The notes beneath the pieces were generated by a model. It made no database searches. It was not told the DNA's origin and was given only the letters and a program-made list of their open reading frames with translations. The position numbers were made by a program, and so were the translations under genes. Positions 8,816 to 17,657 of a stretch of 64,000 nucleotides of DNA are shown here, piece after piece; positions within the stretch are counted from its first letter, which is position 1, and every line of letters starts with the position of its first letter. The DNA comes from Gammaproteobacteria bacterium (GTDB lineage: Bacteria; Pseudomonadota; Gammaproteobacteria; GRL18). Location of the stretch: assembly GCA_016744995.1 (NCBI GenBank), contig JADGDG010000003.1, positions 124,001-188,000 on the forward strand. Reading direction: 5' to 3'.

Positions 8816-10083
8816 TGTATGCCTTTTTTAATCGTGTGCTTAAAAACATACTCCTCTTCATCTCCGCTTACTTTGCACGTTAACGGCTTACCACCCAGTT
8901 TGAGTATAAAGGCCATAAACCTGGGTACAAACTCAACTGCACCGACTCCTGTGGTATTTAAAAGAGTAATTCTTTCTCCATCAAATTTTACTATCTCCGA
9001 TAAAGTAAAATTGGCAGGTTCCCAGTCATCACTTTCTATCAGTTCTGGTATCATCTCGGCTGCTTCCACTGAATACGGCTTAAACAGTGCTGAAATTTCT
9101 TCCGGGTCACACAGTTCATTATGAATCGTTTGAAACAACTCTGCAATTTCCCGCATTTTGTCCAGTTCACTAAATTTAAATTTTAATTCCACCTGGCATT
9201 CCATGTTGTCTCCTTCTGGATAATAATTATAATTTATTTGATTGTATTTAAAATCAGGGCCGTTATTTTCTACTTCTTCCCAGGCTTTTTGTATCTGTTC
9301 AGGAAAGTCTTTATTCTGATAATGTTCTAAGAGCGTTTTACACATCTTTTGTGAAATGGGGTTATTCTTATCCGTGCAAGGTGACTGCTCAAAATAGATT
9401 GCATCATAAAAAATTCTCATTATCCGGTTAAGATCATCATCCACTCCATGCTTAAGACCGACCAGGTGTTTGATCAGGTATTGACCTGGACGATATTGAT
9501 TGGTATGACCATCACGTAGAATGCCAAATAGGGCATTAAATACCAACATGACTAAAGACTCGCTCACTAAAGCACCTTTTTGAGTTTGAACTCTGGGATC
9601 GGTGAATTCAGGTAAATTATCAAAGACTCCACCAATTACAGGTTCTCCCCATAACATCCTGACAATAATTTTTTCTCTGCCTCCAAACATACTATAGTTT
9701 TCCTGCAAAGAGCTCATCATCAACATATCGAGTTGATCAACTAAACCTCTACATTCAGCCAAATGAATTGCTTTTGTTATCGTTTCACAATGAAAATCAA
9801 CAATATTGTTAACCACTTGTTCAGTGGGATCAGGGTGATACCATAGCAAAAAGATCGGCAAGGCATAATGGAACACTTTATCGCCATATTCATCCAGTTT
9901 ATCAGCATCGTATTCCCCCTTAAAAAACAGGTTTTTATGAGCCATCATAAAACTGCCTCGAAACATAACCTGACTAAACTGTTTTAAATTATATTGAACC
10001 TTTTTCCATTCTTCTTTGCGAGCGGCTTGCCATGCTTTATCCTTACTTTTTTCTTCCCAGGCATCGGTATCCCAATACAACAT
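8794..10083 (-). CDS. Hypothetical 429-residue protein of the accessory island
   Basis: Soluble, acidic and Trp-rich, with no signal peptide or obvious motif. It starts MLYWDTDAWEEKSKD and contains LWYHPDPTE and MFGGREKIIV, which loosely match the 261-residue protein at 4988-5773. It lies 11 bp downstream of the 156-residue gene and overlaps the 84-residue gene, so the three form one minus-strand unit. By position it may be an immunity or accessory protein of a toxin module. Function is unknown. Confidence 0.65.
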   Translation of the reverse strand: MLYWDTDAWEEKSKDKAWQAARKEEWKKVQYNLKQFSQVMFRGSFMMAHKNLFFKGEYDADKLDEYGDKVFHYALPIFLLWYHPDPTEQVVNNIVDFHCETITKAIHLAECRGLVDQLDMLMMSSLQENYSMFGGREKIIVRMLWGEPVIGGVFDNLPEFTDPRVQTQKGALVSESLVMLVFNALFGILRDGHTNQYRPGQYLIKHLVGLKHGVDDDLNRIMRIFYDAIYFEQSPCTDKNNPISQKMCKTLLEHYQNKDFPEQIQKAWEEVENNGPDFKYNQINYNYYPEGDNMECQVELKFKFSELDKMREIAELFQTIHNELCDPEEISALFKPYSVEAAEMIPELIESDDWEPANFTLSEIVKFDGERITLLNTTGVGAVEFVPRFMAFILKLGGKPLTCKVSGDEEEYVFKHTIKKGIQCTVKSR

Positions 10084-10094
10084 ATTTTAACTCC

Positions 10095-10565
10095 TTAATG
10101 ATCTTCAAAACATTCTGAACCTAGTGCCGGCAAGTCCTCATAAATTTCTGCCAGCTTATCCCACCATCGATCCAGGGGAAAAACACCAACATCATAGTCA
10201 TCTAATCCTTCCAGAACATCTTCAATGAATTGTACTTTATTTTCATTCTCCATTAGAAACATCTCTATTTCCAATGGCACCTGCATTTTACGCGTAATAT
10301 CTTTACCCTGTTCTTTTAAAATACTCGCCCAGTCAAAGGATTTTATTTTGTTGTTGATGTCTTCGTAGGGAATTTGATAATTCTTTTTATCATAAGAGTA
10401 CCATTTACCACCTTCTAGTTTAGGCCCTAATGTTTCTTTTGCCACGGTATTTTGAAACGTTCCTTCGGGTGCCTGTGCCAGACGTATTGCTACGCGATCT
10501 AAATCTGTATCATCTCCCACCGTATATTTCTTGTCCATCCCCTTCCAGTCTGGATTAAGTTTCAT
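10095..10565 (-). CDS. Hypothetical protein, probably the 3' end of a truncated gene
   Basis: 156 residues from the ATG at 10565. The frame continues open upstream to a TAA at 10689-10691. Those codons encode protein-like sequence (ADDFIWWFHTWEPKHRKIK) without a plausible ATG, GTG or TTG start, so this looks like the C-terminal remnant of a longer gene. No catalytic motif is recognised. Its open, start-less beginning parallels the 5770-6498 fragment, and both are followed by tightly linked genes of unknown function, as expected for displaced toxin-tip cassettes. Confidence 0.55.
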   Translation of the reverse strand: MKLNPDWKGMDKKYTVGDDTDLDRVAIRLAQAPEGTFQNTVAKETLGPKLEGGKWYSYDKKNYQIPYEDINNKIKSFDWASILKEQGKDITRKMQVPLEIEMFLMENENKVQFIEDVLEGLDDYDVGVFPLDRWWDKLAEIYEDLPALGSECFEDH

Positions 10566-10859
10566 GGGTATACCGTTATCAATGGTTTTCTTCCTGTTTT
10601 TGCCAACTTTAATCTTCCGATGCTTTGGTTCCCAGGTATGGAACCACCAGATAAAATCATCGGCTAATTGTGTATCACCTGTTGGCAGTTATTATTGGCA
10701 TATAAGCCATTCTTCATTTGTTTTTAAAACCATATTCTTTTATTGAATAAACATTTTGCTCTTGCTTTGTATCATCCATTTATGACATTATTTGTGACTG
10801 AAGCAAATAATAAGAAAGCAACTATTTTTTGAATATCCAACTTAATAAAGAAAAAACGA

Positions 10860-11282
10860 ATGACTGATACAAACAAATTATTACCAGAATCTATCATGCA
10901 ATTTGCCTATAAAGCGATTGATTATGCAGCAGATAATATACGGCAGACAAACGATTCCTTTACTCCTTTTGCCTTTTTTTTAACGCAGGATGGAGAGACC
11001 AGTTTAATACGTTTTGCCAGTCATGATCCGGATGAAGTATCAACCATGGTACAAACTGAAATTGATAAAGTCTCTGATACATTGGCATCCTATGCTATTG
11101 CACAGGATGCCTATACTTCATTTGGCGGAGTCAAAAGAGATTCAATTATCATTGAAGTCGGCTGTGCTGCATCAGCCAGAGCCATTCAACTGGTGCAACA
11201 GTATTCATCAGAGCCAGAATATCAGGAACACGGCAATGTCAAACTTGTGGGTGAACTGCCATTGCGCATCAAACCCCATTGA
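10860..11282 (+). CDS. Hypothetical protein
   Basis: 140 residues, soluble and acidic, starting MTDTNKLLPESIMQFAYKAI; alpha/beta-like (FAFFLTQDGETSLIRF). It is the only plus-strand gene between 8460 and 17530, so it stands outside the minus-strand units on either side. No family is recognised. A second frame overlaps at 11014-11313 but reads poorly and is a shadow. Confidence 0.6.
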   Translation: MTDTNKLLPESIMQFAYKAIDYAADNIRQTNDSFTPFAFFLTQDGETSLIRFASHDPDEVSTMVQTEIDKVSDTLASYAIAQDAYTSFGGVKRDSIIIEVGCAASARAIQLVQQYSSEPEYQEHGNVKLVGELPLRIKPH

Positions 11283-11341
11283 CGGGCACACAAGAACTCC
11301 GGACAACAAATAGCGCTTACCTGTAGTGATATTATTCCATT

Positions 11342-12925
11342 TTATAATAGCAACGATTTAATACGTTCAATGGCCTGTAGCTCATCATCACTGACTTTCT
11401 GACCAAAACCCAAAAAGCCACCACTGGGTTGGGCGATATGAACTGCCAGCTCAATTAAGAATCGCAAGTAGGCTTCATAGTCCCACCAGACCCATTCAGT
11501 TAATAACAAGGTTTTTGTTTGTGCCAAAACTGTATCCACATCCATTTTATTGTCAACCAGCAGCAATAAAGAGTCTGAACTGTTTTTAAGGCTGCCGTTC
11601 ACTAATGAGCAGACAAAGGGATAATCACTGTCCAGACCTGATTTCAGAAAGGTGATAAATGCTGCTGTTTTTTTATCGTCAATCACACCATGAGCAGTCG
11701 CGACAGCATAAAATATGGCAAAAGGAGCTTTGAAAATGGTTTGTAAACATTCGGAGTGTTCATTATTGAGGGTATTGGTCTTTTGCTGGGTATACTGCGC
11801 TTCATTGGTGTAACCACCCCCTCCTTCGATGAGATAGGAAAAAGCCTTAAGGCCTTTTTGCTCATCACCTGCAGAAAAATAAATTCGATTATTATGAGCA
11901 TGGGCACTGTCCTTTCTATACCCTCCTTTAATAATTTTATACCAATCTATTTTTTCTTTTTTGTGCAAATTAATGGCTAACATTTTAGTGGTTAAACTGT
12001 GACCACCATCCCCAAAAAACAACCAGATATGAGTCTCAGTGACGACTATATTCTTACAGTAAGCATGGCGGTTCAGATGACGTTTTTTAAACTTAATCAT
12101 ATCGCTCAGCTGGGTTTTTTCCAGTACCTGTCCCGTAATTAAATCAAAAACAGTTATTTCAAACGTTTTATGCTGGTATGTATACGCTTTATTTCCAGCA
12201 AAGACCAGTGGCTTTTCAAGTCGTTCTGTACACCACAATTGCTTGCCTGTATTTTTATCCAAACCAACAATATGTCGATGTAAAAGATAAAACACCAAAA
12301 TATTTTCATGAATTGAGGGTTCACTATAGTAACCTTTTGCTACCGAGCCCCCTTCTTCAAACCCATCACCCGCGGGATCTTTATAGATAGTTTGCCAGAT
12401 CACTTCACGAGTATCTTTATCCCAGCACATGAAATTGTGATTCCAATCCAGAATATAAAGGCGGTCACCATTAAGGGTATATTTAAAATCACAGTCAAAT
12501 TTGTGTTTCCAGAGCATTTCAAAGGTATTTTTATCAAAGCACATAAGATAATAGTCATCTGGAAGTTCATAATTAATCAAAGTATAAAAGGATTTAGAAA
12601 ATATTTTACTTGCTGAATAATGTATCATATAGATAGCATCTGGATAATCATGCCAGCTTTGTTCAATTTTTTTTGAGGCGATATCGTAGACATTCACCTG
12701 AGTCTCATCATCTTTATTATTAAAAATAACCTTTTTTTGAGTAACGACTATTATAGAACGAATATCTGTCGCAATTTTCTCCTCAGGCTGCTCCAGTGTC
12801 CTTTCATTAAATTGAAATAACGTTTGATTTTTTACCACATGAATATGCTGTTCAAAAGAACGGGGGGGATAATCCGTCCCAAATAAATCATTCTGCGTGG
12901 TGCAAGGTAGTTTAAGAATTTTCAT
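11342..12925 (-). CDS. PQQ/WD40-like beta-propeller protein, partner of the large toxin-like gene
   Basis: 527 residues without signal peptide. It contains at least four blade-like repeats of the PQQ-repeat type: FDKNTFEMLWKHKFD, WDKDTREVIWQTIY, LDKNTGKQLWCTERL and FDLITGQVLEKTQL. The C-terminal ~130 residues are helical and differ from the propeller. It starts 17 bp after the stop of the 1487-codon gene and is surely co-transcribed with it. A cytosolic propeller directly behind a nuclease-tipped exported protein could be an immunity or assembly partner. That is inferred from gene order, not from motif. Confidence 0.75.
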   Translation of the reverse strand: MKILKLPCTTQNDLFGTDYPPRSFEQHIHVVKNQTLFQFNERTLEQPEEKIATDIRSIIVVTQKKVIFNNKDDETQVNVYDIASKKIEQSWHDYPDAIYMIHYSASKIFSKSFYTLINYELPDDYYLMCFDKNTFEMLWKHKFDCDFKYTLNGDRLYILDWNHNFMCWDKDTREVIWQTIYKDPAGDGFEEGGSVAKGYYSEPSIHENILVFYLLHRHIVGLDKNTGKQLWCTERLEKPLVFAGNKAYTYQHKTFEITVFDLITGQVLEKTQLSDMIKFKKRHLNRHAYCKNIVVTETHIWLFFGDGGHSLTTKMLAINLHKKEKIDWYKIIKGGYRKDSAHAHNNRIYFSAGDEQKGLKAFSYLIEGGGGYTNEAQYTQQKTNTLNNEHSECLQTIFKAPFAIFYAVATAHGVIDDKKTAAFITFLKSGLDSDYPFVCSLVNGSLKNSSDSLLLLVDNKMDVDTVLAQTKTLLLTEWVWWDYEAYLRFLIELAVHIAQPSGGFLGFGQKVSDDELQAIERIKSLLL

Positions 12926-12942
12926 TGTTTAGTCTTTCTATA

Positions 12943-15900
12943 TTAATATTCAGCCACTTCAACTAAGGTATCATCTTCAATACGCTTTCTGACTGACTTG
13001 ATTTTTTCAACCAGAGCCGTATATTTATCTCTATCTTTATCTTTCAACTCATCCAAATACCCCTTCAATACACTGTCCATTTCTATTTCAGGTATTTTAT
13101 CTTTTCCAGGTACACCCACCGTCTCAGACATCCTTTTAAGGAACTTGTCCTTGTCCTTGCCCATATGAGGTGCAATCACCCATTTGAAATCAGCCCCGTT
13201 TTCAGCAGAAAAAATAATATCATTGATGAACTCCCTGCGGGCTGAAAGTTTGACCTTACTATTTTTTTTCCCCCAACTGAAGGTGTAATTTTCACCAGAA
13301 CCTTTCATTTCAATATATTCAAGTTTATTATCAAGATGCAGATCAATTCTTCTACCACTATTAGCAACTCCCCCGTCCTTAAAGGCGAGCTCAAACGATA
13401 CAACCCGATCTGTAATTTTAGGATTCTTATCAAGATATTTTAACGTATGCACCATACCAATGATTTGTGAAGGCCCTTCTGAAGCCAGATGGCCCATTAC
13501 TGAATTCATGCCAGGTATAGGGTCGGTAGCAGCATTGAGCTTCTTCACCATGCTCAGAGTGGTTTCTAAATCATCTTCACTGAGTTTATCAAAGAGATGA
13601 TCCAACTGGTTAATACCATTCACTCCCTTCTTAGAACCCAAACGATAGTGTGCTACTTCAGCCAGACCATCCAGTGCATCTTCCGATAAGTGAGCCATTT
13701 TTACTGCATGTTTAGCATATAAGGTTTGGAAGGATTTAGCGACATCAAAAGCTTCATCTTTACCAAAACGTGCTGCATCATCTGCAATCTTGGGTATTTT
13801 TTCGGTCACTCTTGAACTGCGTGAAAAAGTGAACACAAAATCTCGTAAGTCTTTAATACTGTTAACACTGCGAACAAAGACATCAAGAATATTAGACCAG
13901 GTGCTTTTTATTACATGCCCCAGTGCCTCGGCAAATTCTTTCATTTCCTTAATCGCTCTTTTACTGTCACTAATAAAGAGCTTCAACATCCGGACCATTT
14001 CTTTTGCCGCCAGCACACCCACGGCCAGCACTTCCCCTGGCCCCAGATTATTCCAGGCTGACTTTAAAATGCCACGAAAAGATTTCAGACCTGTTTTTAA
14101 AGCAGGCAGGGCAATACCACCTGAAGCTATACCAATAATGGTAATACCCACCCCCATGACTGCAAAAGTGGTTTCCAGACCATCAATATCTTCAGTCTTG
14201 TCATTGGCATAAGCAATAATGGCTTTAACGATGGTTACAATATCTGAAAGAGATGACATGTCATATAAAAATGAGGCCGTTGTTTTTAAAATATTAACCA
14301 CATCCTCCCCTAAAAATTCTTCCAGCACCCATTCAGTGAATGCGCCCCAGGTTACTTTATCGGTCAGTCCAACACCCTGCTCCTGAGAGTCACGACGTCT
14401 CTGCTGACATTTGGCATCACAGCCTCTTGAACCTTGAGCATAAGCCTCAGATATACCTAAAAATTTAAGCAGCTTATTTGTTTTTAAGGGAATATCCGGA
14501 TCGTGTTTTGCCACAAACTGCAATTCTTTAAATTCGCTTTGGCTGATCACATTAACAGGTGCCACCAAAAACCCCACCCGAGTGCCGAAAGTGGTTTTAT
14601 TACCCGTTGCCTGAACATTTATCGTCGCACTGCCATCAGCGCCAATAGTGATCCGGTTTTGAGACAGTGAAATGAGCGTCTGATCAGTTTGTTCCTGACC
14701 AATTTTAATATCATCAATATTGCCATATAAGCGACTGCCGACAATAATCTGCTGAGCCGTATTGTGCAGCTCACCACTGGCTGGTACCGATATACGGTAA
14801 CTGTTAATGCCCAGTGTTAAAAAACCATCAGCGTATTTAAATCCAGCAATATTCCAGTCAGACAGTGAAATAGGCTGTTCTGCCTGAACACTAAAAAGTC
14901 CTTCATTGGTTTTAATGCTCGCTTTAAGATAATAATTATCGTCCTCTTTGACCAATTCAAGCTGATAGGCCTGATTATCCCCTACGCCTTTTTTTAATAA
15001 GACAGGCGCTCCTGATGGATTTTCAGTCAGACCATCATAAAGAAAACGAATATTGCTAAAGAGTTGATCATTAATTTCTAATGAGGGATGACTTTTGATG
15101 CTTAAGTATCCCCCGGCAAATTTCAGACTGGTTCCTTCAATCTGATAACTCTGGCTGAAGTCCATGGTGACACTGCCTATCACGCTGGCTGGTAAATTAT
15201 TAAGCTTATCCTCCAAGTGATCGCCATGGAACGAATCATCCTTAATCAATTCACTCATGCTATAATGTAAAACAGGTGATGCATTCGGCGTATACAGTCC
15301 ACCCGCACTGATTTGCATCTCTTCACCCGGAGTGCCATAAACCGTCAGAGGGGTGCTGGTTTTATAGGCATGGACATTCACACCTTTGAGCGTTTCAACA
15401 TTGACAAAACCATCATTGGCTTCAGCGACAATGGTTTGCAGACCTAAACTGGCTGTTGTTGTAGCCGTTTTCAGATAAGAAACGGGTAAGCTTTTTTTGT
15501 AACCAGCAACATTAACCGTGATCACATCATCAGCGGGAAACCCCGGAGAATAAAAATTAATTTGGGCATTGCCGTCGCTGTCCAGATGGATATCTTTTGA
15601 CTCAAAATGCCCCAATGCAGACTCGATTAAGACGGGCAGCTCTGTGAGCTTATCACTGCCTGAGACACTGAGTGACAAAACAACCGGCGTTATCTGATCG
15701 GCAGGGAATGAGGTTGCCGAGGCAGTAAGATTAACACTCAATGGTGTCTTTGAGATTTCAAACTCACCCAGAGCTTCACCAGACTCCACTTTTATTGTGG
15801 TTATGCTCAATGAATTATCCACCCGATAGGTGGCTTCAACAAGACCATTGAGTGTCCTTGTCTGCTGGGTCAACAATTCACCCGTATTTTCCATAAACCA

Positions 15901-17406
15901 GTGCACAGGTGTCTCATCATTCACCAGATTATCATGCTGATCGAATACTTTCGCCGTTAATGTAACGGTACTTTTGGTATCCGCCGGTAATGTCGCTTTA
16001 TCACTGGTGATTTCAATGTGATGTGCTTTACCGGGAGTAACGGTATAGGGCCCATAAGTATAGGTTGCTCCTTTTTGATACAAAGTTGAATCTGAAGCAA
16101 GAATTTCAACGTTGATGTAATGCTCTGTACCCGCTTTTGTGCTGATGTTAATGGTATTGTCGTGGATAATGAGATCCGCATTTGTATTTTCTTCTGCTGA
16201 GCCACCATCAGTGACATCCCACTTTAAAAATATTTCTGAGCTGTTATTATTAACTTCTTCCTCAGGTAATGGTGTAAAAACTGCAAACTTAAAAGAGTGC
16301 TCATCTGCTGAAAATTCACCCTCCTCAAATAAAGGAAAAAGTTTAAGTCCAAAACCCCACTCCCATAAAATATTACCTACATCATTATTGGTGTATAAAC
16401 GCATGGTCAAAAAATCTTCTGCATCCAGTGCCCCAAGATGATCCAGATTGTCAAAAGAAATGGTCTGGTCTTTGCCCAGAGTGACTCTGACTTCCTCTTC
16501 ACCCAACGCAAGAATGAGTTCCTGCTTGCCATCAATGGCCGTGAGCCGCTCAAACTTAGAACTTATCAGTGAATACAATACTTCGATTAAATCCATGTCA
16601 TTGGAGATAATGGGATCTTCCAGCTTCAGCAGGTTGGTGATTTCTTCTTCTGGCTCCCCCGGATTTTGAATGCGGTTAATTGCCTGCATTGCCAGTTCAT
16701 ACTGACTGAACTGATATTCCGGCCGGTACTGCCAGGCGTAGGCTGGCAGGGGCTGTTTGATGTCATCTTCGTCGTCGTTCTCCTGCTGTTGCTGTTTCAG
16801 CTGCCGCCAGGCACTGGTTTCTGTGAGGCTTTTGTCTTCATCGTACAGGGGCACTAAAAACGGTGTAATATGAGTGGGCCGGGTATTGTAAGGCGGTGGT
16901 GCGGTGCCATTGGTGCCAAAGTCCGGGCAGTAGTTATCACCGTTGCAGTCTTTGGGGGTGCCGCTGACGTGGATGTAATAATGCTCCGGGGTGCTCAGGT
17001 TGCTTTTTACTTTCACTACCTGGGTGTGGCGTCCCGGGGCAATGGCAAACAGGGCCAGGTCACTCTGACTGGCACCGGCCAGTTTGGAGGGTGAGACGAT
17101 TTTGGCCAGACGGCCGGTGTAACCAAAGTGTTCGCCATGGTCGACACCCAGTCCTTCGGGCAGAGGACTGCCGTCATGATCCAGCCACTGGGTGTACAGG
17201 GTCACGGTGGTATCGGAGGTCAGGGCGGCCCCTTCTGAGCCAATGGTGTAACGGCGGCTTTCGTCTTTGGTCATGCCTTCCTGGACGGTGTAGTCCCGCT
17301 CTGCCCAGATCTTCAGGTTGGGCGGACGCATAACGATGGGCTTGATTGGTACGGTCAGATCCATGGTATCGGCCTGCCCAGGATCGCCGGCCGCTGTCAG
17401 TATCAC
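12943..17406 (-). CDS. Large Ig-like/LamG-like protein with C-terminal PD-(D/E)XK-like nuclease; 5'-truncated
   Basis: The annotated start is GTG 17406, but the frame remains open to a TAA at 17458-17460, and at least KATGYIGTQR upstream reads as the same protein. There is no signal peptide, so the true 5' end has been lost at the junction with the mobile elements. Domain order: an N-terminal beta-rich part, invasin-like Ig domains (about 480-720, VTPGKAHHIEITSDKATLPA), a LamG/concanavalin-like region (about 740-920), a linker around GISEAYAQG, hydrophobic glycine-rich helices (about 1090-1130), a helical stretch, and near residue 1355 RRIDLHL...YIEMKG, the D...ExK pattern of PD-(D/E)XK nucleases. 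This architecture (surface stalk, pore-like segment, nuclease tip) is that of polymorphic toxins. The first ~250 codons are markedly GC-richer than the rest. Confidence 0.75.
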   Translation of the reverse strand: MILTAAGDPGQADTMDLTVPIKPIVMRPPNLKIWAERDYTVQEGMTKDESRRYTIGSEGAALTSDTTVTLYTQWLDHDGSPLPEGLGVDHGEHFGYTGRLAKIVSPSKLAGASQSDLALFAIAPGRHTQVVKVKSNLSTPEHYYIHVSGTPKDCNGDNYCPDFGTNGTAPPPYNTRPTHITPFLVPLYDEDKSLTETSAWRQLKQQQQENDDEDDIKQPLPAYAWQYRPEYQFSQYELAMQAINRIQNPGEPEEEITNLLKLEDPIISNDMDLIEVLYSLISSKFERLTAIDGKQELILALGEEEVRVTLGKDQTISFDNLDHLGALDAEDFLTMRLYTNNDVGNILWEWGFGLKLFPLFEEGEFSADEHSFKFAVFTPLPEEEVNNNSSEIFLKWDVTDGGSAEENTNADLIIHDNTINISTKAGTEHYINVEILASDSTLYQKGATYTYGPYTVTPGKAHHIEITSDKATLPADTKSTVTLTAKVFDQHDNLVNDETPVHWFMENTGELLTQQTRTLNGLVEATYRVDNSLSITTIKVESGEALGEFEISKTPLSVNLTASATSFPADQITPVVLSLSVSGSDKLTELPVLIESALGHFESKDIHLDSDGNAQINFYSPGFPADDVITVNVAGYKKSLPVSYLKTATTTASLGLQTIVAEANDGFVNVETLKGVNVHAYKTSTPLTVYGTPGEEMQISAGGLYTPNASPVLHYSMSELIKDDSFHGDHLEDKLNNLPASVIGSVTMDFSQSYQIEGTSLKFAGGYLSIKSHPSLEINDQLFSNIRFLYDGLTENPSGAPVLLKKGVGDNQAYQLELVKEDDNYYLKASIKTNEGLFSVQAEQPISLSDWNIAGFKYADGFLTLGINSYRISVPASGELHNTAQQIIVGSRLYGNIDDIKIGQEQTDQTLISLSQNRITIGADGSATINVQATGNKTTFGTRVGFLVAPVNVISQSEFKELQFVAKHDPDIPLKTNKLLKFLGISEAYAQGSRGCDAKCQQRRRDSQEQGVGLTDKVTWGAFTEWVLEEFLGEDVVNILKTTASFLYDMSSLSDIVTIVKAIIAYANDKTEDIDGLETTFAVMGVGITIIGIASGGIALPALKTGLKSFRGILKSAWNNLGPGEVLAVGVLAAKEMVRMLKLFISDSKRAIKEMKEFAEALGHVIKSTWSNILDVFVRSVNSIKDLRDFVFTFSRSSRVTEKIPKIADDAARFGKDEAFDVAKSFQTLYAKHAVKMAHLSEDALDGLAEVAHYRLGSKKGVNGINQLDHLFDKLSEDDLETTLSMVKKLNAATDPIPGMNSVMGHLASEGPSQIIGMVHTLKYLDKNPKITDRVVSFELAFKDGGVANSGRRIDLHLDNKLEYIEMKGSGENYTFSWGKKNSKVKLSARREFINDIIFSAENGADFKWVIAPHMGKDKDKFLKRMSETVGVPGKDKIPEIEMDSVLKGYLDELKDKDRDKYTALVEKIKSVRKRIEDDTLVEVAEY

Positions 17407-17531
17407 TCGCTGGGTGCCAATGTAACCGGTGGCTTTTCTATGCCATTGGCTTAGATGTTATTATATTACTGTATTCTGATAGCTTCTGTTGGCAAGATAA
17501 AGTCGGAGGCTTATTTTTGAAGACCAGGTCA

Positions 17532-17580
17532 CTTTATAAAGCATTTTGTTATTGCTGATGTTGTCACTTTTTGGGCAATG
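17532..17580 (+). repeat. 49-bp imperfect direct repeat, copy 1
   Basis: Aligns without gaps with 18688-18736 at roughly 36 of 49 positions. Both begin CTTTATAAA and end TTTTTTGGGCAATG or TTTTTGGGCAATG. In one frame the copies read FIKHFVIADVVTFWAM and FINNTIAANIVVFWAM, so the similarity may be of short coding remnants. Each copy lies just upstream of a mobile-element gene. Confidence 0.7.
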
Positions 17581-17657
17581 CAACAGGGCAACTACCCCTG
17601 CGACAGGATGGCAAATACTTCTGTTTTCAAAAAAAAGACTATGTTAGAATTTCACTC

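Noticed and set aside
13790..14212. 140-codon plus-strand frame inside the large toxin-like gene
   Set aside because: Shadow of the long minus-strand gene; low-complexity translation and no start signal.
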